From Myxococcales bacterium (GTDB lineage: Bacteria; Myxococcota_A; Polyangia; Polyangiales; Houyiibacteriaceae), in contig JAOTVB010000002.1 of NCBI GenBank assembly GCA_029863605.1, forward strand, positions 124,001 to 188,000: a stretch of 64,000 bases of DNA. The letters are read 5' to 3'. How positions within the stretch are numbered: position 1 is the first letter of the stretch; the number at the start of each line of letters is the position of its first letter. Shown one piece after another: positions 1 through 10,137 of the stretch. Under the pieces are notes generated by a model. That model searched no databases. It was given only the letters and a program-made list of their open reading frames with translations, and was not told the DNA's origin. The position numbers and the translations under genes are program-made.

Positions 1-442
1 CATCCGGAAGAAGCCAAAGACTCACGCCGTATCCCAGCGCCATCGGCGCTACGACGCCGATGATCGCGACCATGCCTGAGGTCGGCGCGACCGCGCGCAT
101 CTCGGTCAGGGTCGATTCGAGTCCGACTTCGAACAGCAGGAGCACGACACCGAGCTCCGCGAGGAATTCGATGGGCACGAGCTCGGCGGCTCCGTCGAAC
201 ATGTGAACGCCGATCATCCCCAGGTTTCCGAGCACGATGCCGACACACAGCTCGCCGAGGACCGACGGCTGGTTCAATCGGACGGCGACCTCGCCACCGA
301 TTTTCGCGGCCAGGATCATCCCGGCGAGGATCAGCCAGATCGTGGCATCGAGACCGTGACCATCCTGGCTTGCGAACGCGGTCGCCGGTACGGCGGCGAA
401 CAAAGCTAGCATGAGCGAAAAGCGAGCCGGACGGCGACGCAT
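1..442 (-). CDS. Cation:proton antiporter (Kef/CPA2-type), N-terminal part, truncated by window edge
   Basis: Reverse-complement translation from ATG at 442 has a signal-like start, then ...AKIGGEVAVRLNQPSVLGELCVGIVLGNLG...EFLAELGVVLLLFEVGLES..., typical of the CPA2/Kef membrane domain; open to position 1. Confidence 0.8.
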   Translation of the reverse strand, partial: MRRRPARFSLMLALFAAVPATAFASQDGHGLDATIWLILAGMILAAKIGGEVAVRLNQPSVLGELCVGIVLGNLGMIGVHMFDGAAELVPIEFLAELGVVLLLFEVGLESTLTEMRAVAPTSGMVAIIGVVAPMALGYGVSLWLLPD

Positions 443-554
443 AGGGGCGGGACCATAGAGAGGGCAGCTCATCGCTGCAAGGCCGCAGCCTGTGAATACC
501 TTGCGACCGCGCGGTGCCTCGGGTAATGAATGCTCATTCAGTCAGGGAGTTGGC

Positions 555-1697
555 ATGGAACGCACCATTTTCTCCGAGGACCACGACATCTTTCGCCGCA
601 ACTTTCGACAGTTCGTCGACACTCGGGTCGTGCCGCGACAGGCCAAGTGGCGCGAGCAGGGAGTGGTCGACCGCGAGATCTGGTTGGAGGCGGGCAGCGC
701 CGGGTTTTTGTGCCCGTGGCTCGACGAGGAATACGGAGGTCCCGGCGGGGACTTCTTGCATTCTGTCGTGGTGATGGAGGAGCTTGCTCGAGCGTACGAG
801 TCAGGTTGGGCAGCGGGCCTCCACTCCGACATCATCGTGCCGTACATCGAGGCCTTCGGGACCCCGGAGCAGAAGAAACAATGGCTTCCCAAATGTGCCA
901 GTGGTGAGGTGATCACGGCACTCGCGATGACCGAGCCAGGTACCGGATCCGACCTCGCAGCCATTGCCATGACCGCCAAGCGGGATGGCGACGAGTACGT
1001 GCTGAACGGGGCCAAGACCTTCATTTCGAATGGCATGTCCTGTGATCTCGTGGTGGTAGCGGCGCGGACTGAAAATTCGGAAGACCCACACCGGAGCGTT
1101 TCGTTGTTCCTGGTCGAAGGTGATCGGCCTGGCTTCATTCGAGGCCCCAAGCTGGAGAAGATGGGTCTCGAGAGTCAGGACACCGCCGAGCTGGCGTTCG
1201 ACGACTGCCGGATTCCTGCGACGAACCTCATCGGCCAAGAAGGCGGCGGCTTCATGATGCTCATGCAGAACCTCCAGCAGGAACGACTGACGGTGGGCGT
1301 CATGTCCCAGGCAGGCGCTGAGAAGGTTTTGGAAGAAACCATCGCGTACACCAAGGAACGAAAGGCGTTCGGCCGCCCGATTTCGAAGTTTCAGAACACG
1401 CAGTTCAAGCTGGCCGAGTGCGCGACCGAGATCGAAATCGGCCGCGCTTTCCTCGACAAGCTGCTGGCCGAGCACGTCGCCGGCAAATACTTAGTCAAAG
1501 AGTGCTCCATGGCGAAGTATTGGCTCTCCGAGATGCAGGGACGGGTCGTCGATACCTGCCTTCAGTTCTACGGCGGCTATGGCTACATGCTGGAGTACCC
1601 AATCAGCCGTGCCTTCATGGATGCGCGCGTGCAGCGGATTTACGCGGGCACCAACGAGATCATGAAAGTCATCATTGCGAAGCAGATGGGTCTGTAA
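555..1697 (+). CDS. Acyl-CoA dehydrogenase
   Basis: MERTIFSEDHDIFRRNFRQFV..., ALAMTEPGTGSDLAAI, FISNG, QFYGGYGYMLEYPISRAFMDARVQRIYAGTNEIMK; start chosen at internal Met of ORF 492..1697. Confidence 0.93.
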   Translation: MERTIFSEDHDIFRRNFRQFVDTRVVPRQAKWREQGVVDREIWLEAGSAGFLCPWLDEEYGGPGGDFLHSVVVMEELARAYESGWAAGLHSDIIVPYIEAFGTPEQKKQWLPKCASGEVITALAMTEPGTGSDLAAIAMTAKRDGDEYVLNGAKTFISNGMSCDLVVVAARTENSEDPHRSVSLFLVEGDRPGFIRGPKLEKMGLESQDTAELAFDDCRIPATNLIGQEGGGFMMLMQNLQQERLTVGVMSQAGAEKVLEETIAYTKERKAFGRPISKFQNTQFKLAECATEIEIGRAFLDKLLAEHVAGKYLVKECSMAKYWLSEMQGRVVDTCLQFYGGYGYMLEYPISRAFMDARVQRIYAGTNEIMKVIIAKQMGL

Positions 1698-1766
1698 GGG
1701 ATGGGTTCATCCCTCAGCCGAGACGCAAATGGCAGCTTGACCAACTCATCGGTTGTGTAGATCCTC

Positions 1767-2138
1767 TTGATCGTGCCGGAGAGTCCCGATCCCAGAGACG
1801 ATGGCGGTTCGCGAGACGAGCCGGCTGGCCCGGACAAAAAGCCCGAAACCGAGGCGGGTCCCCGAGTGAGCCGAATCCGCGTTGGCGACGCGGACATCCT
1901 CGTGTTGAGCGTTCCGCTGCCGAAGCTTTGCTATCCCGAGGGCACGACGTCGGCGGAGCACGAGATCATCGATTTGGTGCTGCAGGGGTTGACGCCCAAG
2001 GAAATTGCGGTGGAGCGCGGCGCATCGCTCAGGACTGTCACAACCCAACTCGGGACGATCTTTCGAAAAGCACACGTGAACTCCCAAACGGAGCTGATCT
2101 CAACAATGACGGGCAACCAAAAGCCGGAAGACGACTGA
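1767..2138 (+). CDS. LuxR/GerE-type helix-turn-helix protein (orphan, no receiver domain visible)
   Basis: HEIIDLVLQGLTPKEIAVERGASLRTVTTQLGTIFRKAHVNSQTELI matches a LuxR C-terminal HTH; TTG start uncertain. Confidence 0.7.
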   Translation: MIVPESPDPRDDGGSRDEPAGPDKKPETEAGPRVSRIRVGDADILVLSVPLPKLCYPEGTTSAEHEIIDLVLQGLTPKEIAVERGASLRTVTTQLGTIFRKAHVNSQTELISTMTGNQKPEDD

Positions 2139-2160
2139 GAGCTGCAGCTCCAAATAAAGC

Positions 2161-2197
2161 GACGCGGCTAGTCAGCCCGTTTCCGACCAGCCGCGTC
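2161..2197 (-). terminator. Putative intrinsic terminator of the minus-strand LLM oxidoreductase unit
   Basis: Perfect 9-bp inverted repeat GACGCGGCT...AGCCGCGTC; on the minus strand it is followed by GCTTTATTT. Confidence 0.5.
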
Positions 2198-2374
2198 GAA
2201 GCCCAGCATATGCATGGGCAGGTAGCAGAGCGCACGATTTGGTGCTCGCCCCTATTCTTCCTAGATACGCCTTCGCACCCGCTAAAGCCATACGTAATTG
2301 TTCACCCGCTTCTTTGTACTGGGGGATAGGGTCATCAGTGCGTGAGACTTCGGTGTCGTCTTGTCTCGCACGCA

Positions 2375-3382
2375 TTACGCACGGGCGAGTGCTGTAATGA
2401 AGGCAGCGACGCCGGGCCAGGGCATCCCCGGAGGAAGGCTGATGATAGGCTGTTCCAGCCCGAGCTCCCGACGCCTCGCGAGCTCGCGGCGGCAGTGAAG
2501 CGGGTCCCCGGAGATCGTCAGAGCTTCGATCATGTCATCGGTGACCGCATCGGCCGCCTGACTTCGCGTCGCCTTGTCGCGGTACAACCGTTCGATCTCG
2601 AGACACGTTTCCGCCCAGCCGAAACCAGAGAGCAACTCCTTGTAGTAGTCGCCCATACCGCCGACGTAGAACGCGATGATCTCGCGCGCCTTGGTGGATG
2701 CCTTACTGCCCGGGATCGGAATCACAGTCGAGAACGGCGCAGTCTTGATGTCGTTCGGGTCACGACCTGCTTTGGCTGCGCCCTCCGCGATCCACTTGCG
2801 CCCGTCGTCGAGCCGCTTGTACGGCCAGAAGATCGGCATCCAACCGTCGGCCATCTCGCCGATGCTCGTAATCGACTTTTGTTTGAGGGCGGCCACGTAA
2901 ATCGGGATGCGCCGGCGCGTTGGTTTGAAGTCGAGCGTGAACGGGCGGTATTTTCGTAGTTTGGTATCGGCTTCGCTCAGGGGCTGCCCATCGAGGAGCG
3001 TCCGCACGACCCGAATCACGTCTCTGGTCTGCGTGAGGGGCTTTTCGAAGTCACGTCCGTGGAGACCCTCGATGACGTTCTTGCCGCTCGTTCCCAATCC
3101 CAGGATCAGTCGGCCGCCACTGATTTCGTCCAAGGTCGCAGCCTGCATTGCGATGAGGGCTGGCGAACGACTGTAGACGTTGATGATCCCGGTTCCGAGC
3201 TTGATCCGCTTGGTGCGAAGCGCGATCTCGGTGAGAAGCGAAAACACTTCGTAGCCCCAGACTTCGGGCAGCCAAAAGGAGTCATATCCCAAGCGGTCCG
3301 CGAGAATTGCTGCCTTCACATACGTCTTGCGATCATAGTCTCGCCAAAATGCAAGAAGGCCGGTGGTTGGCTTGCTCAACAT
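2375..3382 (-). CDS. LLM-class flavin-dependent oxidoreductase (luciferase-like monooxygenase/F420-type)
   Basis: [45 protein letters not shown]...[39 protein letters not shown]. Confidence 0.9.
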   Translation of the reverse strand: MLSKPTTGLLAFWRDYDRKTYVKAAILADRLGYDSFWLPEVWGYEVFSLLTEIALRTKRIKLGTGIINVYSRSPALIAMQAATLDEISGGRLILGLGTSGKNVIEGLHGRDFEKPLTQTRDVIRVVRTLLDGQPLSEADTKLRKYRPFTLDFKPTRRRIPIYVAALKQKSITSIGEMADGWMPIFWPYKRLDDGRKWIAEGAAKAGRDPNDIKTAPFSTVIPIPGSKASTKAREIIAFYVGGMGDYYKELLSGFGWAETCLEIERLYRDKATRSQAADAVTDDMIEALTISGDPLHCRRELARRRELGLEQPIISLPPGMPWPGVAAFITALARA

Positions 3383-3440
3383 ACTTCCTCCGCGGGCTCG
3401 TCCCAGGTCGACGGTGCGCGTAGCTGACGGGGCTTTGCTG

Positions 3441-4223
3441 TCAATGCCCTTTGAAGTTGGGTCTCCTCTTTTCCAGGAACGCCCGCACTCCTTCTTTGAA
3501 GTCTTCGCTTTGGTAGCACAGCTCGATCGACTGTTGGATTCGAGCCATGTCCCGTTCCGCCTCCGGGCGAGCAAGCTCCTGAAGTGTCATTTTCGCGCTC
3601 CTCAACGTGAGCGGCGCGTTGTCCGCGATCCTCTGCGCGACCTCATCGACCGCCCGATCGAGGGTGTCTTTGGCAAACACTTGATTGACGAGGCCAACGC
3701 GGCAGGCCTCCTCCGCGTCGACCCGTCGTGCGGTGAAGAGCAAGTCCGCGGTTGCCGGTGTGCCCACGGCTCGGATCAGTGCTTGAATACCGGCCGTGTG
3801 ATAGCCGAGGCCCAGCCGGGCTGGGGGGACGGCAAACTCCGCGTCGTCCGCCGCGTATCGGAGGTCCGCCGTCAACGCGATCGCTGCGCCGCCGCCGATA
3901 CAGTATCCGTGGATGAGCGCGATCAAGGGTTTGTCGAGCCCCTGAAGCGCGGCGAAGGCGCGGGCCGTCATGACATCGTAGCGCCGACCGCCGTCACCCG
4001 TTCTCGTCTGCTCGAACTCCGAGATATCGGCCCCCGCGACGAACGCTTCGGACCCCTCGCCCCGCATCACGACGACGCGGATGTCGTCGTCCTCGTGAAG
4101 CTCACGCACGGCTCTAGGGATCGCCTCCCACATAGCCACGGTGATCGCATTTCGACGCGCGGCGTGATTGAAGACCAAGTGCGCAATGCTCCCGTCTTGG
4201 TGGATCTCGACTTCGCCGCTCAT
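3441..4223 (-). CDS. Enoyl-CoA hydratase/isomerase family protein
   Basis: Crotonase fold: [57 protein letters not shown]. Confidence 0.93.
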   Translation of the reverse strand: MSGEVEIHQDGSIAHLVFNHAARRNAITVAMWEAIPRAVRELHEDDDIRVVVMRGEGSEAFVAGADISEFEQTRTGDGGRRYDVMTARAFAALQGLDKPLIALIHGYCIGGGAAIALTADLRYAADDAEFAVPPARLGLGYHTAGIQALIRAVGTPATADLLFTARRVDAEEACRVGLVNQVFAKDTLDRAVDEVAQRIADNAPLTLRSAKMTLQELARPEAERDMARIQQSIELCYQSEDFKEGVRAFLEKRRPNFKGH

Positions 4224-4297
4224 GCGGTCAAGACTAGCAGCAAAACCGCGTTTGTGACTTGCCCCAAAGCAGCCTACGAAGACCGGTGCGCCGGGGA

Positions 4298-5239
4298 CTA
4301 AAGCATACGGTTGACGACGGCGTTTCGGCGTAACTCTTCGATGAAGATTCGCTCTTGGCGGCGCATGGCCGTGTCGAGCATCTCGCGGAAGAGCTCTTCT
4401 TTCATTTCGTCGTAGGACGGAAAATCGGACCCGACCTCGCGTTCTTGGACATAAAACATGTGGAAGCCTCCGCTACCTCGGACTGGGTCGCTGATGTCTC
4501 CAGGGCCGAGCGGCACCAGCACGCGACCGAGGTCTTCGGGCAAGTCCCCCTCGGAGATCCAGCCTAGCTCCCCGCCTCCAAGCTCTTCGGCTCTTTCCTC
4601 GAAGTTATCCGCTGTGAGGGCGGCCCGGAGTAAATTGGCCTCTTTGCGCACGGCTGCCGTTTCGGTCGCGGATGCGTCGGGGTCGAGGCGTACGACCAGG
4701 TGGGACACCTTGAAGCGCAGCTCTTCGTTTTCGCCTCTTGCACGCTTCTCGTAGCGGCGTCGCACCTCATCCTCGGTGATGTTTACACGTGATCGTACGC
4801 GCTCATTGATCACCTTGAATCGAGCAAGCTGCTTTTTGAGGTCGGCGCGGTATTGGGCCTCGCTCATCCCCTGGCTTCTCACGGCTTCGAGAAACTGCTC
4901 TTCCGTCATGTTGTTCTGCGTCCGAATATTCGTCATAGCGGATTCGACATCGGCGTCGGTTACGACGATCCCAGCTTCGGACGCAAGCTCCCGAAGGAGC
5001 TCCTCTTCGATGAGGAGGTTCAAAAGCTGGTCGTAGAGCTCCTTGAGTCGAGCGGCCCGTTCCGTATCCGTGCTGGCCTCCGAGACCTGCGGCAAGAAGG
5101 GGACTGCGCGTTTTCTAAGGTCGCTCAGGAAGATTGCTTTGTCGTTTACCGTGGCGACAACACGCTCGACGACATCGGCGCGCGCCATCGGGGCAACCAA
5201 AAACGTCAAGAGCAGCGCTGCAACCAAAGCGTTCTTCAT
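4298..5239 (-). CDS. SurA-like periplasmic peptidyl-prolyl isomerase
   Basis: Signal peptide, VVERVVATVNDKAIFLSDLRKR (SurA N-domain) and parvulin-like C-terminal domain (LRFKVSHLVVRLDPDA...GGELGWISEGDLP). Confidence 0.85.
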   Translation of the reverse strand: MKNALVAALLLTFLVAPMARADVVERVVATVNDKAIFLSDLRKRAVPFLPQVSEASTDTERAARLKELYDQLLNLLIEEELLRELASEAGIVVTDADVESAMTNIRTQNNMTEEQFLEAVRSQGMSEAQYRADLKKQLARFKVINERVRSRVNITEDEVRRRYEKRARGENEELRFKVSHLVVRLDPDASATETAAVRKEANLLRAALTADNFEERAEELGGGELGWISEGDLPEDLGRVLVPLGPGDISDPVRGSGGFHMFYVQEREVGSDFPSYDEMKEELFREMLDTAMRRQERIFIEELRRNAVVNRML

Positions 5240-6177
5240 TGGCCCTGTGTTGGCTCCGTGATGTCGACCCTCACGTCCGCGAGCGCGTCGTAGTCGACCT
5301 CGACCTCGATGTCCTTGCGAAGCCTTTCGAGTAGGGCCTCCATTGCGGCTTCCTTCTTTTCACGCGCCAACTTATGGCGAATCGCGCGCTTGGCTTGCTC
5401 GTAAGTGCGCTTCAAAGCCGCCCGCTTTCCCGTGAGCATCACGATGTGATAGCCCTCGGGCGTCTTGATAACGTTTGGAAAGACCTCCCCGACTCGTTTC
5501 AAGGTGAACGCTGCGTCACGCACGGCTTTGGGGGGATGCGCCTCTGCGTCTGCCGCGAAGAACTGGAGGTCGCCGCCGTCTTTCCTGTTGGCTTCATTTT
5601 CAGACTTCTCTCGCGCCAACTTCCGAAACTGATTGATGTCGGATTTTTGGGCCTGGGCGAGAACCTTTTCCGCTTTGGCGCGGTCTTTGATGAGGATGTC
5701 ACTGGCTCTAACCTGCGCCGAGCGGTCGTACTCGTGTGGATTTGCGTCGTAGACCGCCTGAATCTCTTCGTCGGTGATCTCTGCCAACTTGACCTTCGCG
5801 TCGACCTCCTTTTTGATCAGCTGTTGAGTAATCGCGGTGCGTCTGGCGCGTTGAATCTCAGGCTTGTCCGCGTAGCCGCGGCGCTTTGCTTCGTACACGA
5901 GCAACTCGAACCGGACCAAGTTGTCGAGGAACTCGCGCCGTCGTTCGGGGCTTTCGAACCGCGCTTGAAGATATGGCGACTGTGATGCGAGCCGGTCCGC
6001 GAACTCACCGACGGTGATCGTTCGCTCGCCGATCTTCACCAAGACCTCGTTCGCTTGAGCCTCCGTCAAGCCATGCTTGGGCCACTCTTCGTCGGGTGCC
6101 GAAGCCTGCTCGTCCTCCTTCGAACAACCCACCACGGTCAAGGCGATAACGAGGATGAGCGCGATTTTCCGAGTCAT
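5236..6177 (-). CDS. Lipoprotein peptidyl-prolyl cis-trans isomerase (parvulin/PpiC type)
   Basis: Lipobox-like VVGCSK; VRASDILIKDRAKAEKVLAQAQ...NRKDGGDLQFFAADAEAHPPKAVRDAAFTLKRVGEVFPNVIKTPEGYHIVMLTGKR; 4-bp overlap with the next gene. Confidence 0.88.
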   Translation of the reverse strand: MTRKIALILVIALTVVGCSKEDEQASAPDEEWPKHGLTEAQANEVLVKIGERTITVGEFADRLASQSPYLQARFESPERRREFLDNLVRFELLVYEAKRRGYADKPEIQRARRTAITQQLIKKEVDAKVKLAEITDEEIQAVYDANPHEYDRSAQVRASDILIKDRAKAEKVLAQAQKSDINQFRKLAREKSENEANRKDGGDLQFFAADAEAHPPKAVRDAAFTLKRVGEVFPNVIKTPEGYHIVMLTGKRAALKRTYEQAKRAIRHKLAREKKEAAMEALLERLRKDIEVEVDYDALADVRVDITEPTQGQ

Positions 6178-6223
6178 CGTCAGCCGGGTAGCATATAGCG
6201 CGTTAGCGGCAACGAGGCCAAGT

Positions 6224-6616
6224 TCAGGCAGCGCCCCGTTGCGCGAGGACCTCGCGCACTTTGTCGGCGAGGTCATCCAGCTCGAAAGGCTTGTCGAGAA
6301 ACCCATCCGCGCCGTACAGCGGGGAAGTCATCTCGTTGAGGCGCTCGCCAATCCCCGTGAGCATGATCACGCCGGTATGTCCGAGAGAGTCGTCTTCACG
6401 GATTGCTCGGCAGACCTCCCAACCACTCATCCCAGGCATCATTACGTCGAGCACAACTAAGGTCGGCTTTTCTTTACGCGCGAGGCGAAGCGCTTCTTCG
6501 CCGTCGGAAGCTTCGACGATTTCGGCGGGGAGTGCGCTCAAATGTCTTGCGACGAGCGCCAATATTTCTAAGTCGTCGTCGGCGACCAGAATTTTGGTCG
6601 CGGAGTCAGTCGTCAT
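6224..6616 (-). CDS. Single-domain response regulator (REC only)
   Basis: ILVADDDLEILALVARHL...TLVVLDVMMPGMSGWEVCRAIR...GADGFLDKPFELDDL. Confidence 0.9.
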   Translation of the reverse strand: MTTDSATKILVADDDLEILALVARHLSALPAEIVEASDGEEALRLARKEKPTLVVLDVMMPGMSGWEVCRAIREDDSLGHTGVIMLTGIGERLNEMTSPLYGADGFLDKPFELDDLADKVREVLAQRGAA

Positions 6617-6677
6617 CTGGACAATGCTCCTCGTTGTGTCAGCTCGGGTCGCATCCTCGGTCTGTTGCCCGGCATTG

Positions 6678-7490
6678 TCAATGTGTGGTGTCGTCCGAGT
6701 CGATGCGGCCCAAGGCGGTCGTCGGCGCCCAGCCTTCGGGGCCACCGATCACTCGCATTTTCACGAAGTCGCGGTCTTGATCGACGAGCTCTGCACGATC
6801 TCCGCCACGCGCCTCTCCTCGTACACGGGCCCTTGGATCGGGTCCCTCGCGAAGAGTGACCCGATCCTCGAGGACGACCGCCCGAGGCCCATCGCGGAGC
6901 ACGCCGGACTTCACCGCCAAGCCGAGCGCGCTGAAGACGAGCACGACAGCGGATGACACGAGCACGGTATAGAGGCCGCGCCCGCGCGATCGGCGCGCCC
7001 AAGCCCAGGCTAGGACGCCGAAGAACGCGAGGTTGGCGACGAGCAACGCATAGGCAAGCCCGTTCTCGGTAAACCGGCTGTAGAGCGCGTCGCTGATCGA
7101 GCTGCTGCGTTGGATCGATGCCTCACCTTCGGCCTCCGCCCGCGTTTCTTCGAGGGCCCTTTCCGCATTCCGGAGGTTTTCGGACGCCTTACCATCGCCT
7201 GGGCGTAGGGTCAGCGCACGCTCGAAGTTGAAGATCGCCCGGGGGTAATCACCGGATTGAGCAAGCGACGTGCCGAGGTTGAAGTAGACGTCCGGGTCGT
7301 GCACACCTGCCGCGACCAATTCCTGATACCGCGCAATCGCGGTGCCATGGTTGCCTCGGGACGCCGCTAAGTTTGCGGCGGCAAAGATGTCTTCCAGCTT
7401 CGAAGCACGGCCTTGATACTCGGGCTGCTGCGCCGAGACGGAGCCCGCGGCAAGCAAAGTCAACGACGCGACACATAGGACGCGCATCAT
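6678..7490 (-). CDS. batE: BatE-like TPR + SH3-like membrane protein
   Basis: Signal peptide, TPR (PDVYFNLGTSLAQSGDYPRAIFNFERALTLRPGDG), TM segments and SH3-like C-terminus; last gene of the bat cassette. Confidence 0.75.
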   Translation of the reverse strand: MMRVLCVASLTLLAAGSVSAQQPEYQGRASKLEDIFAAANLAASRGNHGTAIARYQELVAAGVHDPDVYFNLGTSLAQSGDYPRAIFNFERALTLRPGDGKASENLRNAERALEETRAEAEGEASIQRSSSISDALYSRFTENGLAYALLVANLAFFGVLAWAWARRSRGRGLYTVLVSSAVVLVFSALGLAVKSGVLRDGPRAVVLEDRVTLREGPDPRARVRGEARGGDRAELVDQDRDFVKMRVIGGPEGWAPTTALGRIDSDDTTH

Positions 7491-9289
7491 GCTTTGCCTC
7501 TGACGCGCTGAATGCGCTCGACCATGGTCTCCGTGCGCTGGAGACAGCGCTGCATTTCTTCGGTATCGACGCCCGAGGCGGCGAAGCGAGCGAAGTCCGC
7601 ACCCTCCAGCTCGTTGATGACTCGCTGCACCAGGTCGTCGTCGAACCCAGCTGCCACGAGGCGTGGGCGTAGCTCCGCATTTGACAAGCCGCGCACGGGT
7701 TCGGCCGTTTGGGTCACGAGAGCGTGCGTGATCGTGGCCACTATCCTGTCGTAGAAGGCCCGCGGATCATCGTCGCGAAGCGCCTGCTGTGCCTCGTCGA
7801 TGAGCGCGCGCTGGACCGCCCCGGCCGTGGCCCTCCGACGCCTGTGCCGACGCGCGATGCTGACTCCGATCGTGAGCACGATGAAGACCAGTGGGGGTAA
7901 CACCACGAGCCAGGCGAACCAAGGCCGTTGTGTGATCGGCGTCGTTTCACGAGTGAGCGCGCTGTACATCCGGATGGGCCCAAACACCGCGGCTGCTTGC
8001 TTTGGCGCTACTTCCATCGGCGATACCATGGGCTGAGCTGGTGTGGCGACTCCGGTTGCAGAGAACGTGAGCGCCTGTGTGCTCGCAGAGCCGTATCGCT
8101 GGCTTACGGGATCGAAGTAGTCGAGCTCGATGCCGGGAACCGTGTGTTGTCCCGGAGCCTTTGGGATCAGAATCCACTCCCACGAACGGGTGCCGCCGAG
8201 CGCCTTTCCATAAAATCGCTGCTCATCTCGGATGACGGGCTGCAGGATCCGAACGCCGGCGATCGGGGGCAACTCGATGCGTAGGTCTTGGATGTTTCCA
8301 ACACCCGTAGCATCGACGCGCAAAGTCACCGCGTTGCCCGTATTCACGGAACCTCGGTCTAGCCGAGCACGAACCGAGTACTTACCTACGAATGCGTCGG
8401 ACGGGCCAGGCGTCGGCAGGGGCTTGACGTTCACCGTTACTGGGACTCCCGTGCGCTCGACGCGCTCGGGAGCGTCAAAGAGGCTCATCGTGCCGATGTC
8501 GAACGTGACTTTCGGCGCTCCGATCGTCAGCTCGCCAGTCCGCTGCGGGAATGCCGCGGATTTCTGAAGCACGTACGCGCGGTACTGGACGCCGTTGACC
8601 TGGACTATCGGCCCCTCGAGGCTCGTAATCTGTTCGTCATACACCCAGAAGCCATCCATCGCGGGCTTGGTGGGGTTGACCGACCGGCCGGCCACGCCAA
8701 CGTGGGTGTAGAGATAGACCGCCACATTGACCTGCTGCCCGATGTAGACTTCTTCTTGCTCGACGACGGTTCGCAAAAATGCGCGAGGGTCGTAGCGCGC
8801 CCCGGAAAGCTCTTCACCGAGCTCGAGTGGCGGAGTAGGCGTAGCCGGTCCAATCGTGGCGGCATTGTCGGCGGGGAGAACGATGATCGTGAGCGGGTCA
8901 CTGCGGTACGTTTTACCTTCGACCTTTGCGACGGCGGGCGAGAACTCGAACGTCCCGGCCGAAAGCGCGCGCATGGTGTACTGGTGCGAAAGGCTAGACT
9001 GGACTTTCATGCCCGACCCGAAACCGAAGCTCACCTGCATGGGTCGCGCTGTCTGATGCGAGACGATATCGAGTTCGGGATGCTTCTTGAGGTCGGCGAA
9101 CGTTAGATCCTCCAAGCTTCCTCCTTTAACGTTGGCCCGAACCTCCAGGCTGAACGTCTCACCCACCCGAATCTCTCGCGGGGTCGCGCTGAGAATGACC
9201 TCTGCCTCGGCGTCGGCTCTTGCGCTCGCACCATGGGCCAGAGCTCCGATCGCCACCAAGCATACGAACGTGAGAGGTCGTATCACCAA
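7487..9289 (-). CDS. batD: BatD family protein
   Basis: ILSATPREIRVGETFSLEVRAN..., YIGQQVNVAVYLYT, repeated Ig-like BatD segments, C-terminal TM; position in bat cassette. Confidence 0.85.
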   Translation of the reverse strand: MVIRPLTFVCLVAIGALAHGASARADAEAEVILSATPREIRVGETFSLEVRANVKGGSLEDLTFADLKKHPELDIVSHQTARPMQVSFGFGSGMKVQSSLSHQYTMRALSAGTFEFSPAVAKVEGKTYRSDPLTIIVLPADNAATIGPATPTPPLELGEELSGARYDPRAFLRTVVEQEEVYIGQQVNVAVYLYTHVGVAGRSVNPTKPAMDGFWVYDEQITSLEGPIVQVNGVQYRAYVLQKSAAFPQRTGELTIGAPKVTFDIGTMSLFDAPERVERTGVPVTVNVKPLPTPGPSDAFVGKYSVRARLDRGSVNTGNAVTLRVDATGVGNIQDLRIELPPIAGVRILQPVIRDEQRFYGKALGGTRSWEWILIPKAPGQHTVPGIELDYFDPVSQRYGSASTQALTFSATGVATPAQPMVSPMEVAPKQAAAVFGPIRMYSALTRETTPITQRPWFAWLVVLPPLVFIVLTIGVSIARRHRRRRATAGAVQRALIDEAQQALRDDDPRAFYDRIVATITHALVTQTAEPVRGLSNAELRPRLVAAGFDDDLVQRVINELEGADFARFAASGVDTEEMQRCLQRTETMVERIQRVRGKA

Positions 9290-10137
9290 TCTTTCTCCGG
9301 CGGCCTTCGCCCCGCGCTCTGACGGCGGGCGCGCTGCAACGGAAGGCTTTCCTCATTCTGCTCTAGCGCATCGAGAAACCGCTGCACGTCGTCCTGCCGC
9401 ATCGGCTCCTCCCGCGGCTTTTGGCTCTCTGCCTGTCCCTCCTGCGGTTCTCGTTCCTGCTCCCCTTCCTGGCCGCGTTCCTGCTCCTGCTGCTGCTCCT
9501 GCTCCTGCTCCTGTTCTTCTCCCTGTTCCTGTTCTTCTCCCTGTTCCTGTTCTTCTCCCTGTTCCTGTTCCCGTTGTTCCTGTTCCCGTTGTTCCTGCTC
9601 CTGCTCCTGTTCTTCTCCCTGTTCCTGTTCCTGCTGCTTCTCTTCCTGCTCCCGAATCCGCTGGAGCGCGTACTCGAGATTCCACGCTGCGTCTCGGTCT
9701 CCCGGCCGCAGTCGAAGAGAACGCTTGAACGCGTCGGCCGCCTCACGGAAGCTTGCCGTGGCTCGTTCGTGATCTTCCTGCTGCGCCAAGGCGTCACCCT
9801 GGCGGGCGTAAGCAACCCCCAGATCGTAGTAGGCGTCTGCGCGGGTGTCGGTCGGCGCCGACGGATCGGCGGCAGCCAGGAACGCTTCCTTGGCTGTTTC
9901 CGTCGATTCTTGCGCGAGAAGCGCGAGGCCGCGATTGAGCTGGACGCCCTTCGAATCGGGCAGCTCTTCGGCTGCTGAGTCATAGGCCTCGAGCGCCGCG
10001 GCGTATTGCTCCTCGGACATGAGGGCATTGCCCTTCTTCACGTTGGAGTTTTCGCTTCGAAGTGGGCTCCAGGCGAACGCGGTCGTCGGCGCGATCAGAG
10101 AGACCAGGAAAACCAATCCGAGCAGGGATCGATTCAT
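9283..10137 (-). CDS. batC: BatC-like TPR protein with Glu/Gln-rich repeat tract
   Basis: MNRSLLGLVFLVSLIAPTTAFA signal, TPR motifs, then EEKQQEQEQGEEQEQEQEQREQEQ...; start at 10137. Confidence 0.75.
   Translation of the reverse strand: MNRSLLGLVFLVSLIAPTTAFAWSPLRSENSNVKKGNALMSEEQYAAALEAYDSAAEELPDSKGVQLNRGLALLAQESTETAKEAFLAAADPSAPTDTRADAYYDLGVAYARQGDALAQQEDHERATASFREAADAFKRSLRLRPGDRDAAWNLEYALQRIREQEEKQQEQEQGEEQEQEQEQREQEQREQEQGEEQEQGEEQEQGEEQEQEQEQQQEQERGQEGEQEREPQEGQAESQKPREEPMRQDDVQRFLDALEQNEESLPLQRARRQSAGRRPPEKDW
9481..9645. repeat. Low-complexity tandem repeat (about 18-bp unit CTGTTCTTCTCCCTGTTC, also 6-bp sub-units) inside batC
   Basis: Three exact 18-bp copies at 9511-9564 flanked by degenerate CTGCTC/CTGTTC units. 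Confidence 0.9.

Noticed and set aside
1418-2329. 303-aa plus-strand ORF
   Set aside because: Out-of-frame overlap with acyl-CoA dehydrogenase and the LuxR-type ORF; Arg-rich low-information translation.
9421-9978. Long plus-strand ORF with poly-Leu (LLLLLLLLLLLFFSLFLFF)
   Set aside because: Antisense reading of the batC CAG/GAG-rich Glu/Gln tract; batC has signal peptide, TPRs and operon context.
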